Origin: Lichina pygmaea
Taxonomy: Eukaryota > Ascomycota > Lichinomycetes > Lichinales > Lichinaceae
Assembly (NCBI GenBank): GCA_963422465.1
Contig: OY730173.1
Span: 1,612,001-1,676,000 of the forward strand
Reading direction: 5' to 3'
DNA: 64,000 nt
Below the pieces are notes generated by a model. That model was not told the DNA's origin. It did not search any database and saw only the letters and a list, made by a program, of their open reading frames with translations. The position numbers and the translations under genes were made by a program. Of the stretch, positions 30,207 through 41,762 are shown piece after piece (the first letter of the stretch is position 1; each line of letters opens with the position of its first letter).

Positions 30207-31176
30207 AGGGCGGGCTTCGAACATTCCGGGTGCTCTTCTCCCAGCTGCCCCGTCAAGACGTTTATCTTTGGCACCTGTTTTCGGGCCCCCCCCCCCAAAG
30301 TAAGCGCCCCGCTAGCCCGTTCCAAGGATAGCCCTCGCGTATGGCCTAAGCCTAGCTGGGCGAAATCCCCCTGAAGCCCTACAGCACACTACGTGTGCAC
30401 CAGGAACGGCATAGTCCCAGCCGCCAGGAAAAGCCTACTCGTACGTATTACCGTCAGCTCCGCAGATATCTACACTCGTCCGTACGGAAGTGTTCGTGGT
30501 ACATACGTACGTTAGTACTTCCGTATATACGCGCCTATCGTACAGTAGTTATTACGAGTACATACGAAAGTACGTGCGAGTACAGCAGGCTTTGGGTACC
30601 TCAGTCGGAAGTAACAAGACGGTCGCTGTTCGAGTTCAAAGTCGTTCGTCGCAAGCGCCGCTTGCGACGCGATTGACGCCCTTTCCGTCCCCACCACCAT
30701 CCCCCCCCCCCCCCCCCCCCCCCGCGAATCTTCGTTGCCTGTATGGTTCGAGACGTGGGGCCAGTCGCTGTCGGCGCCCGTCAAATGGACGGCCTCGACG
30801 ACGCGCCGGTGCCGCCGTTCACGACAAAATCTCGAGTGATCGCCCGGCCGGTCAGAAAAAAGGTTGAAATGCGCGGGGAATCGACCAGCCATGGGCGCGA
30901 AAATCGACGGACAATCTCTGCTTCCCCGCGGAGAAGTCCTTGTTATTGTTGTTGTCGTTGTTGTCACTAGTGTCGAGGAATGTCTCGGGTCGCATGCCGT
31001 CTCTACTCGTTACCCCTGGCCTGGGGCTGCTACAATGACAGCTGCGGGCCAAAGTGGGATACTTGGAGTGTCAAAGACCAGGATGTCACGGCCATACCTC
31101 GCACCCTGGTACGGACGTTGTTCGATTGTCGTACAATGGCTTGGTCGAAGGTGGATTGCTGAGCAGTTTTTTCTAC
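29429..31176. other. Gene-poor block, left part
   Basis: Holds the longest homopolymers of the window: G at 29593-29619 and 30176-30204, C at 30701-30723. GTAC-rich patches lie at 30062-30120 and 30430-30600. I see no gene. Confidence 0.6.
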
Positions 31177-31953
31177 CGGACAATTACTCCGATGCCCCCC
31201 TCTATGCACGACTCTACCATGCCCCCCTCTGTGCCGTGTCTCACCTAGCCAAGCGAGGTACTTATCATGCCACTGAACTATCATAGTAACAGAAGTACCT
31301 GTCTAAAGTTAAGTTACAGTACATACCTCTCTTTCTTCCATGCCCCCCTCCTCCCGGTACTTAGTCTACTACCCAACAGTCATACAGATAAAGGTACCAG
31401 CTAAATTCAGAGTACAAGCGGGGTGACAGCAATAGCGACAACGACAGCGACAGCGACAGTGTGACACCAAGGGTAAAGGTGAGGCCAAGTGTGAGGGTAA
31501 AGGCGACAGTGACAGCAAGAGCAAGGGTAACAGTGAGGGCAGCGACAGCGACAGCACTGATGGCAAGGGTGATAGAGTAGCGTGGCACAGGTACTTCTGA
31601 CTTGTGTAGGTCTATTGCAATAGGAGAAGTACTCCGCTAAGTTTTCTTTTGACATACAGAAGAAGTAAGGTACTTTGATTTATATGAGTCTTAGTATGGT
31701 ACTGTAAGTATCGCACTAGCCCGGCTCCCTGTCATTGTAGGACAGATACCTCGCTTAGCTGAGTGAGACACGGGATGGAGGGGGGTATGGAAGAAAGAGA
31801 GGTACGTACTGTAACTTAAATTTAGACAGGTACTTCTGTTACTATGATAGTTCGGTGGCATGATAAGTACCTCGCTTAGCTAGGTGAGACAGCACAGAGG
31901 GGGGCATGGTAGATAGAATCATGCATAGAGGGGGGCATCGGAGTAATTGTCCG
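31177..31953. mobile_element. Mutator-type (MULE) non-autonomous foldback element
   Basis: A 777-base element with inverted arms of about 180 bases (31177-31356 and 31771-31953). Both ends start CGGACAATTACTCCGATGCC. It is flanked by the 9-base direct repeat TTTTTCTAC (31168-31176 and 31954-31962). Long TIRs plus a 9-base target duplication define Mutator-like elements. The arms carry repeated CATGCCCCCCTC and a TCTCACCTAG...AAGCGAGGTA word that occurs again just inside the right arm. The interior is a GACAGC-rich degenerate microsatellite (31423-31560) with no transposase frame. Confidence 0.88.
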
Positions 31954-31962
31954 TTTTTCTAC

Positions 31963-34900
31963 AGATTCTTTTGGTGGCACAGTCGGTGGTGCATGTTTGT
32001 TGGTTCCACCAGAGGGGATGTGCTTATGCAGGTATGTAATTGGGCGCCCCAACCGGAAACCGGCTGTCTCCCGGAGAGACCTTTGCCAAAGCTGACCGAT
32101 GATCTCGTCCCCGGCAGGTGCATGGCTCTATCGTACGAGGCCCCTACGGAACTACTCCCACCGGAGTGGGTGAATGATACACCTGCGCTTCCGATGGGGA
32201 TCTGGCGAGATGTTCTCGACGGTACAAAGCATCTTACGGCTGATTCAGCATGCGGCACATCGATCTGGAAACGAGACATCGTTCTGCACAAGTGCCACCC
32301 CCCCACCCCCTTACGCCATCACATGGGCTCGCATGAAACAGTGGAACTGAGAGAAGGCCGGAAAGATGCCCACGTGCCTTGAGATTCTCCTATGCGACGC
32401 CACAATTCCACTGGAATGATCCATGCCCTTTCTCCGTGACGGTCGCAGAAGCAGCTCCTTTTCAGCTGCAAGCGCGTCAACCTCGCTTGCCGCACGGTCT
32501 CCAAATAGCCAGGATGGCTGGATACCTACGTATGGACATACGCATCGGAACTGATCCGCTTCGGGTGCGGAGCAGGCGTCGGAGCTCGGTCGTTCCCGGA
32601 CTGGATCCGGCTCGGTCGAACACCGCCAGTCACCTCTGGGATTCATCGATCGCCAGACGGCAGAGAATGGAAGTCATCGGTTGCTAGGCCGGGCGGCAGG
32701 CCGAGAACCAATTCAGCAGACGTCTCGACCGGGCAGAGAGCCGCGAAGCCCCCTGAGGCAGAGAGCCCAGGCGGTTGCTGAGAGACCGCGAGAGCTGAGG
32801 CGAGCTGTCTACGCCACCGACGCAGCACCAGGAGCGGGCACAGCACCAGGAGCAGGCATGGCGAGAAGATCGGAGCAGCACTGGCGACTGCAGCAGCACT
32901 ACGAGCAGGCGCAGCATGCACGGCTCGGGCTATTCCCTTCGCCTCGAGCAGCTAGAACTGCGAGACCACCCGGAATCGAACGCCCTTCTCCACGGCCACA
33001 TTGCACCATCAGCCGTGACGTATCAGCATGCGTCGCGACGAGTGGAGCAGCGAGCGATAGCCTTGCAAAACGTACGCCATTTTATTTGTTCTATTTGATT
33101 CTCACACTGATAGTAGCTTTACAGCCATGCAGATCTTCTAGCTAACAGTGAACTCCTTCAGAGAGCCTCTAAAGGAATACAAACTGAAGGGAGGGAGTGA
33201 CTAGGAAAGGGAACAGAAAGAAATCTTGGAGTGTCTGGTAGTAGGGAAGAAACTAGATGTTTGAATGGGACTGGTGGCGTTTGAAGGCAAGATCGAATTG
33301 GTTTAGTCTTTTCAAAGACATAAACCAATACAGGAACTTCTGTAGAAGCTCTGGGTTTGAAATAATGGTGGTGAAATCTTGGGGATTAAAAGAAGCTTGC
33401 TGTCTTTGACTTGAATGTAATGTGTTTTGCAGTTTTTTCTGCTTGACCACATATGCATAAGGGGGTAGGGCCACGATCATGCTATGCCAGAACATGGCGC
33501 AGAGTCACCGTCCCCCTGCAGGGTCACTGCCAGTATACGCCATGGCCCGCAGCTCTCCCTGTTTCGCGTTACCTCGGTAGATTTCTCGTACGCAGGCCGA
33601 CCATGCCTCAGCACCTGCAGGGCTGCCTTTCCAGCCCACTGACCAAGTAGGGAGGAGTCTCCACCTGCCCGCTGTCGCCTGTGGGGCCCCGGTTGTACGT
33701 GGCGGCTCACCGGAGAACCTCCAGTACTGGAGAGTCTCCAGTGCCCCGGCCCCGGTCCGCAGCCAGTCCGGAGGCAGTCCGTGGCAAGACCTTAGGCAAA
33801 ACCATCAAGCCAGCACTTCGGCCATCGCACGGCCCTTGGGTACTGGAGCGGCGGAATTCCCCCGGGCTGCCTGCTCGCCTTCTTGAAGACGCAGTCCCCG
33901 CTCGACTGAAAACGCCGCGGTACAGACATCGCTCCTCTCCTAGAGATCCTCGTTGCATTAGCCACTGGAGACTCTGCTAGGGAGGGGAGTGTGCGATGGA
34001 AACCCCTCTCGACTACTCCAGAGGTGCCCTGTCGGATGCCTAGACTTCACATCCACCAGCTGCAGGGCTGGCTTCGGGCTGTAGCGTACACGGTAGACAT
34101 CCGTCGGGTTGTTTTCATCTCCCAGCTTTGGTCGCAGTCCTCTGTTCTGCTGATGACGCTCCATGGGGGCGTCCAGGGTGCCTGCGCGACACCTCCGGCG
34201 GCCCGTCGCTCCACAAGCATCAGCAGCTCGACCGGTGACTCAAATTAGCTCTCGGTGCAGCGACAGCAAGCAGCTTGGGACGCTGTCTGCCATCGCTACC
34301 CCGAGGTTCCCAGCCTGCACCACGTGGAGGTTTGAGTCGTCGCAGGCCAAAACATATGCCATACACATATGAGAATCATCGTCTGTCGATTGCAAAGTGG
34401 TCCTGCAAAAGGCCCTGTTTCCGGATTGTTTAGGGTCCAAGGCCTGAGCTTGGATGAAGAGACAGTTCCTGTTATGTTACAGTTGCCACGCGATTTATCT
34501 GGACCTTGTTCTCACGTCACCAGAGCCATGGGCATCTCGGATGAAATCAGTCTTGGGGAAAACATGCAAGGCACCCGGACATTCCTGCATATTTGACCTC
34601 GTCCGGCGACCTGCGTGGCTCTTCCCAGGTCCGCGACCGAACGGGGGTGTCAAGCAGCACGACCAGTCCTACGACCAGATCATACCTCTCCTTGTTCAAC
34701 GGTCGCCGATGGAGGCTAGACGAAGCAGGGATATAATGTCCTAGGTAGAGAAAGTGCTGGCGCCCATCGTTCTTTTTATATCAACGCGCTGATCATTCTA
34801 TATACGATCAAGCAGCTCAACTCCGGATGCTCTGGGACAAGGTCCAAAACAACGAACTGTGGCACAGTCTGATCTGGGGGATCCTTGCGCAGGACAGGCA

Positions 34901-35778
34901 TTGCGCATGACCTCTCCTCTGAGCTCCAGTTAGAGGCCGAAAAGCACGCATCTGATGTTGATGGGTAAAAGGGCATGAGCTGCCAGAAACCGACTCTCCT
35001 TGCGGGCAGATGTCCGTCAGGATGAGCCTGATGCAAAGAACAACTTGTGATGCAACGATCCAGGTGACGTTCGCGACCAGCAAGATCCAGGGGATTGTTC
35101 TGACCTCCGGTGAAAATAGACAGGGAGTTTTCGTCTTGCCCGACTGACTAACTCCTTGATCCATCACACGCTCGAGGTCGTCGATATGGCACTCAGTCCG
35201 CTGCGTCGTATCTCCTTATCGTGTCCCAGCCTTACCGTATCGATAACGCTCGCTACGCAGGCGTCCAGAGCTGCGGTATGAGGTGCCTCTCACCCGGTTC
35301 ATTACCGCACCCTCGCACCCTCGTATAAGGTACTGTGCGTGCGTAGCGCTCTTCCTCGACACTAGCCTCCACGGCAGAAGTTTCATCGAGGTCAGGAGGG
35401 TGTGCGAGATCAATCCACGTTTATCCTCCCCCCTCCCTCAACCCCCTGCATCGGGTGGTCGGACCAAGTAGGGCTAAAAAGGCCCGAGTCAGCTCTGCAC
35501 GTATGCCGTGCACATGCGGCGTTTTTTACAGTACGGAAGTACGTACCTCGACTATGGCAAGAGCTTGTCGCCAAATGCCGCCCAAGCCGCGCTTTCCTCT
35601 CCCTGCCGACCCAGAGGATGACCGGTCGACCAACACAACAAGAGCCCTGCTGTACCCGTGCCACCACACCCCGTCCCCTGGAGGGGTGTTGTCCAGCCGA
35701 ACGATAATGACAGCCAGACTGTAACTAGTAAAAGTGTCAATACCGACCAACTTCAAACCACCACAACCTCATCACAAC
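31963..35778. other. Gene-poor block, middle part
   Basis: A plus frame at about 31999-32382 reads like a protein fragment (PTELLPPEWVNDTPALPMGI) but has no start outside the mobile element and no recognised family. Dispersed repeat copy B is listed separately. From 33450 to 35770 there is GC-moderate sequence with several short frames and no supported gene. An exact GTACGGAAGTAC lies at 35531-35542. Confidence 0.45.
33075..33425 (-). repeat. Dispersed repeat, copy B, with a short open frame
   Basis: Matches copy A over about 350 bases, including GCCATGCAGATCTTCTAGCT and GAAGCTCTGGGTTTGAAATA. The minus-strand frame SQRQQASFNPQDFTTIISNP continues open to the same stop as in copy A. Confidence 0.75.
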
Positions 35779-36189
35779 ATGTCTGATTCGTACGCAGAGG
35801 TTGAGGCTCGCATCACAGAAGCCATAGATTCCATTACCGACAAAGAAAATGTCACTCTGACAGCGTTAGCCAAAGATTTTGAGGTTCCATACCAGTGACT
35901 TCGATCCCGCTTCAACGGAGTCCCTTCGAGATTGGGAGCTGCCGCCACAACCCGAAAGCTCTCTGAGGCTGAAGAAGTAGCTCTCTGCAAGTATATTGAT
36001 AGACTTGATAAGCTAGGGTCATGTGTGTGACCGGCAATGCTACGGAATGCTGCCAATCTGATCATATCTCGGGGCCATGAAGGAGAAGATCTACCACCTG
36101 TTATCGGCCCTCGATGGGTTTACTGATTCTTCAAACAACAACAACTCAGCAACACCAGCAGACTTGAGGTGGGAAAGCCTGCAACGTGA
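35779..36189 (+). pseudogene. Relic of a pogo/Fot1-type transposase N-terminus
   Basis: The frame begins MSDSYAEVEARITEAIDSIT, continues VTLTALAKDFEVPYQ, NGVPSRLGAAATTRKLSEAE and VALCKYIDRLDKLG, then LIISRGHEGEDLPPVIGPRW. This is the helix-turn-helix and CENPB-type DNA-binding layout of pogo-class transposases. TGA stops break it at 35896, 36028, 36124 and 36187, all in the one frame, each plausibly a former CGA (Arg). Similarity fades afterwards and no DDE domain follows. No TIRs were found. Confidence 0.72.
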
Positions 36190-36439
36190 GCGATGATACT
36201 ACAGATGTAGGGGAATCTGATAGGCACATAAAAACTGCCACTTTGTTCTTGTCCTGTCAAGTTATAAGTGTTTAAAATTGTTGTTATCGAAGACCAACTT
36301 TCAAGTGACAACTACTGTTATTTCTCAACAACACTAGAAAAATTGAGAGAAGTCTACAGCTTCAGAGGTCGTAGAGTAGAAGCAGGGGAATCGAATGAGC
36401 CGCTTAGATTTTCATTTAGTCGTTGCTGTACAAAGTTAT

Positions 36440-36915
36440 TTGATTGATTGATGGATTGATTGATTGAATTCCTACACCATTCTAGCGCTAGTGTATCTAG
36501 GCTGCGCTGGGTCAGCTATGGAATCAGGCTAGGAAAATTCCAAAGAGTAAAAAAAACCTCTCCCTGCAGCGCCTTGGGCAGCGCTATCCTCTCGAGTAAT
36601 CTGTAGAAGGTGGGGGGGGGTGGCTGGCTAGTAGCCAGTATCCAGCTGCTCTCCTGAGCCCAGGAGAACTGGGGGAGAACTCCGTGGCGTAGGAACCACA
36701 AGGTAGTAGCAGTCGCAGTGTATAGACTGCGGTGTACTCGCTGCAGGCGTGGGCATTCTAAAACAACGTGCTTGGCAGTCTCCCACTGCGCTCCGCAGCA
36801 ACAAGCCGGCGTCGGGAAGCCGGGGACGTGAGCCTGGGCGACCGAAGAGGAAGTACCGTGGTGAATAGCACTGCTATCTTTGGCTCGGAGGGAGGAAGAA
36901 CAGGTATTCATTTAC
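36440..36915 (-). mobile_element. 3' fragment of a non-LTR (LINE) retrotransposon
   Basis: A minus-strand frame ends about 45 bases before a (TCAA)n-type tail (36440-36469). It contains CCCGAQWETAKHVVLECPRL, a Cys-Cys-His-Cys pattern typical of the zinc-binding end downstream of non-LTR reverse transcriptases. A 3' microsatellite tail and 5' truncation are usual for LINE copies. The reverse transcriptase core itself is absent. Confidence 0.6.
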
Positions 36916-37890
36916 AGGTTGATGGCCGGTATGTACGTGAGTCTACGGTACCGGTACCGTACTGGCTATGTTTGGTGTGACTCCGTCGTAGAAAGACTTG
37001 GGTCGGCCTTGGTCCTACTGGACTGTGGATGGAGCTGTAAGGACTTGAACTTGTTCCTCTGCTACCGGTACTGTACTGTACCGTACCGGTACCGGTACGG
37101 TACCGTACAGGATTGAGATACAAGCACTTGATGGTCTTTGATATTTGTTCTCAGCCAGTACCTGGTGTTACTACCGTACTGTAGGGTATGGTACTTGCCC
37201 CCATGCCTCATACCTACAGAATCGAGCCCCAATACCGTACGGTAGTATCAAACCCTCCAAGACCTTTATGACTCTGGAGATTCTGAGCATGGCCTGGATG
37301 TTCGATGTCGATGACAAAAGTCGCCTGAGAGAGCATGCGAGCATGTTCAGGTCTGCAAATGGACATCTCTCAGGCGTCTCCATTTCCAGCGGTGACCGTC
37401 AAGCCCACGTGACCGCGTCACCAACAAAGTCACGTGCGGCATGCCCTGGAACGACGCTAGATGATTACGTGAGCCTTCGGAGGGAGAGAATCTCCGTAGC
37501 CGAGATGTCACCCTCCCGCCGGAAGCGACCGCCCGGGCCAATCGCGAAGGTGATCGCCAAATTTTCTTCGAAGTCAGGGCAGCTCAAGACGATCTGTTGA
37601 TACTCTCGTTATCGTCAGGATACCCCGCCGAAGGCCTGCAACTACTATAGGCTTTCGCCTCGATAGACTTGCCCATATATTTCCAGCTTGCGCCGAACAG
37701 ACGCTCAGGATAGAGGCCCATCGCCAGCCTCAATTGACTTCATTCGTTTGGTGACAGTGCCTAGCGGCTTCTACGTCGTTCCGGGAGGGAAGAATTGTCT
37801 GGCAGTCCGTCATGCGGAGGAGGTTATAGAAGCACTCGACCGGTCTACATCAGCAAAGATATAGACTTATTCGGTAATCGATTTTCCATC
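36916..37890. other. Intergenic, 5' flank of AGC1
   Basis: A dense GTAC/GGTACC block (36945-37110) is followed by unremarkable sequence with CACGTG motifs (37407-37435). No gene is seen. The AGC1 promoter is presumably within the last few hundred bases. Confidence 0.5.
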
Positions 37891-40475
37891 ATGGCGACGG
37901 TCAAAGACAGTGTCAAGGAGAGCTTGCTGGGAGCCACCCCCGAGCCCAATCTGTCGGCCCAGACCAAAGCCGTCTTCACCCGCAACTCGACACGAGACGA
38001 ACGGACCGGAGAGAGCTTCATGACGAGGGATGACTTCATCAGGGCCGTGGCACCTGACGACGAGGACTATGTGAGTGTCACTGCGCTTGCGACCGTCGAG
38101 GGCGGTTCAAGCACCGGCCCGAGCGGCGGCCACGTTCGCGGGGAACGCCTGGCTGACCTATGAACGTCTGCCCCGTGTAGCACAAGATCAAGAGGGAGCA
38201 ATACGCCATTCTCTTCGACGTTGCGGACCGGCGGAGGAACGGCAGGCTGACGCTGCAGGACTGGGTTGCCTTTGAAGACCTCCTGGGAAAGCCCGACGCC
38301 GAGTACGAGATCGCCTTCAGGCTGTTCGACCTCGAGGGGATCGGCCTGGTCAAGTATGAGGACTTTCAGCGGCTGTACAACCTGAACAAGGGACCGCACA
38401 GCATTCCGTTTGACTGGAGCGGCGAATGGGCCACTCTCTACACCGGCGGCACGAAGCAGCGGCACGACATGAACTACCCGCAGTTCTCGCAGATGTTGCG
38501 AGGTCTGCAGGGCGAACGGGTGCGTCAGGCCTTCCACTACTTTGATCGTCAGAGGTCGGGTTACATCGAGCCCGAGGACTTTCAACGGATCATCCTCGAG
38601 ACGTCCCGGCACAAGCTGTCGGACCACGTCCTCGACAACCTGCCGTCGCTGTGCAACATCACGACCGGCACCAAGATCTCGTACGCCAACGTCAGGGCCT
38701 TCCTCAACGTCTTGCGCGAGATGGACTTGGTCGACCTCATCATCCGCAACGCCGCGGGCAAGAGCGCGGATCGGAGGATCACGCGCACCGATTTCCTGAA
38801 CGAGGCCGCTCGCATCGCGCGCTTCTCGCTCTTCACCCCGATGGAGGCCGACATCCTCTTCCACTTTGCCGGTCTGGGCAAACCGTCGGGCCGGCTGGGC
38901 CTCGACGACTTCGCCAAGGTGCTCGATCCTTCGTGGCGGCATCCGTCGTACGGCGAGCGCGAGGAGGTGACGTCGGACGTGGCGGCCCACGTCTCGTCCT
39001 GGAGCACGTCCTTCCTGCACAAGCTGGCCGAGTCGGTCCACCACTTTGGGCTCGGCAGTGTCGCGGGCGCGTTCGGGGCCTTTGTCGTCTACCCCATCGA
39101 CCTGGTCAAGACGCGGATGCAGAACCAGCGCAGCCAGCGCGTCGGCGAGCGCCTGTACAAGAACTCGATCGACTGCGCCCGGAAGGTGATCCGCAACGAG
39201 GGCTTCCGCGGGCTGTACTCGGGCGTCCTGCCGCAGCTGATCGGCGTCGCGCCGGAGAAGGCCATCAAGCTGACGGTCAACGACCTGGTGCGGGAGAGGT
39301 ACACCGACAAGCGGACGGGCAACATCTGGTGGCCGTACGAGCTTTTGGCTGGTGGCTCGGCCGGAGCCTGTCAGGTGGTGAGTGTTTGACAGGTGGCCCT
39401 TTTCTTTTCTTTTTTTGGTCCCAGGGGGAGAGGGGCGGCGGCGGCGGCGGCGGCGGCCGGGGAACGACTGGCTCACGTCGCGACCATCGTCGTCTACTAG
39501 ATCTTCACCAATCCGCTCGAGATTGTCAAGATCAGACTGCAGGTCCAGGGCGAGGTGGCCAAGACCATGTCCGATGCGCCCCGGCGCTCGGCCATATGGA
39601 TCATGCGCAATCTGGGTCTCGTGGGGCTGTACAAGGGTGCCAGCGCGTGCTTGCTTCGGGACGGTGTGTCTCTCCTTTTGGATGTGATTGCGCGTCGATC
39701 GTTTGGATGCCCGCTAACACGCCTTCTAGTCCCCTTCTCTGCCATCTACTTCCCCGCATACAACCACCTGAAGCGGGACTACTTTGGCGAAGGCCCCGGC
39801 AAGAAGCTCGGCATCCTGCAGCTGCTGATGTCGGGGGCCATCGCCGGCATGCCGTCGGCGTACCTGACCACGCCGTGCGATGTCATCAAGACGCGGCTGC
39901 AGGTCGAAGCGCGCAAGGGCGAGACGCGATACCAGGGTCTGCGGCACTGCGCCGCGACGATCTACCGCGAGGAAGGCTTCCGCGCCTTCTTCAAGGGCGG
40001 GCCGGCGCGCGTGCTGCGGTCGTCGCCGCAGTTTGCCTTTACCTTGGCCGCGTACGAGGTGCTCCAGGGGCTCCTGCCCATGTCCGGGGCCGGGGCCGAG
40101 ACGGACAAGGCCCCCGTCGGCGGTGTCGGCAGCACGGCCAAGGCGCTCTCGATGACGGGAAGCATCCAGCCGGGCATCGGCCTGCCCCAGGCCATGGCAC
40201 CGCTGCCGTATCTCCGCAGTCGAAACGCGCTCAAGATCATCCTCGACCTCGACGAAGACTTTGGCCGGCCGAAGTTTGTACGCGACGGTAGTCGTAAGGG
40301 ATCGGTGACGTCTCTCTCTTCTCCCCCGTCATCCGACTCTGGTTCTTCGTCTTCCCCGTCCTCGTCCTCGGGAGGCTCCTGGCTTCCTTCCCTCTCATCC
40401 TCGACGTCGTCTCCGTCCGGCTCTAGCTCTAGCTCTGGTTCTGGCTCGAGAAAACCCGCCGGAGCATCTGCATGA
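37891..40475 (+). CDS. AGC1: Mitochondrial aspartate/glutamate carrier with EF-hands
   Basis: Exons 37891-38070, 38181-39377, 39501-39663 and 39730-40475 give 761 residues. The N-terminal ~340 residues are an EF-hand regulatory half ([40 protein letters not shown]), as in aralar/citrin. Three carrier repeats follow with the signatures PIDLVKTR (~365), PLEIVKIR (~464) and PCDVIKTR (~561), each followed by an EGF-type half motif ([19 protein letters not shown]). It exchanges aspartate and glutamate across the inner mitochondrial membrane and supports the malate-aspartate shuttle. The C-terminus has an unusual Ser-rich tail of about 50 residues. The acceptor of exon 3 is CTACTAG and of exon 4 CTTCTAG. 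A GGC microsatellite lies in intron 2. Confidence 0.97.
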
Positions 40476-41762
40476 GCATCAGCAGCCTAGAGATTCTATC
40501 ATCCATCCATCTATCCATCCTCATTCTCTCTGTCCTCCTAATCCTTCCAGACCTATAAGTACTATACAGGGATCCATACACTCCTTATTTTCCACACATG
40601 ATATAGATGTGATAGAGCACTTGGACATTTTCTTTATCTTTCTTTCATTCTTACTCTGGTTTGGCCGGTGAGCCATGCAGGACTTTTAGATACATGCCTG
40701 TTTTCTCAGCAGACCTTTAGAGGAATAGAAACTGAGATTTGGGGAGTAAGGCCAGGGAAAGGTCTCAAGAGATATACAGTGTCTATAAGAAAATAGAAAT
40801 CACAAAGATATAGTGTTTTCTGAAAGAAGTTGGTTGTGCCAGATTGAGCTGGTCAAGTGTTTACCAACAACATGAACCCAGAGAAAGGAATTCATTGTTT
40901 AAGCACTTTAGACTTTTTGAAGGAGAGTAGAGAAAGGATACGTAGGGAAGAAAAGAAGCTTGCTGTCTTTGTTCAAGAACAATCGCTACGAAAGAAAAAA
41001 GTGATAGCCACTTGGACATAGTACTTGTACATGCATACTGTCATTGTACACATCTGTTCCGTCTGTAAGCAAGTACGCAAACAACTCAAAACTCAAAACA
41101 CACAGAACTCTGTACTTGTAACGTAGCTTATCTACAGTACCTTTTGTACTTCCATCCTCACAAGGAACTGTCTTCCCACACTTTTGTACTCCATCCCAGG
41201 ATGCTTACGAGTACAAGAGGGGGGGGGGGGGGGGGGGGGGGATGTAGGAAGCAACGATCAAAGTCAGTACGGAACATAAATACAAGTGATTAGACAGAAA
41301 AGTGCCAGAGGAAATAAAAAGATAAAAAATTAAAAGAAGGGTGATTGGCCACATGGCTGGTCAAGCTTGTTGGCCCCCTCCCATGAAGTTGCCTGGCCTA
41401 GTCAAGTAATCGTCGATAGTGGTACAGAAGTACGTTACGTACGGTACGTACCGGTAGGCCAAAGGCTACTCGTAGTTGGGCGGTCACCGAAAGAAAAGGC
41501 GGTCGGAGCTACAGTACACAGTACGTTAGAACGGATGAAGGGATCGAGAAAGGAAGAAGGATTTGATGAAGGAAAGCCATGGAAGAGGAGTGGTACCAGT
41601 TGCCTGTTTCATGGAGCAAAAGGGAATCACGGATGGAGAGTAACGGAATCGCTGATGGAGGATGGAAATCACGGGTGGAGGATGGAATCGTCGACGAAGT
41701 ACAAGGTCGTAAAAATCAAGAACAAAAGAAGAAGAGTAGTTGGAGAGTACAGGACCCATGAT
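40476..41762. other. Intergenic with dispersed repeat copy C
   Basis: Copy C of the dispersed repeat lies at about 40640-40985 and is clearly more diverged, with the short frame broken. A G run lies at 41219-41241 and a GTAC patch at 41425-41455. The right end is the 3' flank of NTO1. Confidence 0.55.

Noticed and set aside
31410-31580. GACAGC/GTCGCT repeats thought of as a CRISPR-like array
   Set aside because: No constant repeat-spacer spacing; it is a degenerate microsatellite inside a transposon in a eukaryote.
32950-33010. A tRNA B-box-like GTTCGATTCC on the minus strand
   Set aside because: The flanking bases do not form a T-arm and no A box or acceptor stem fits.
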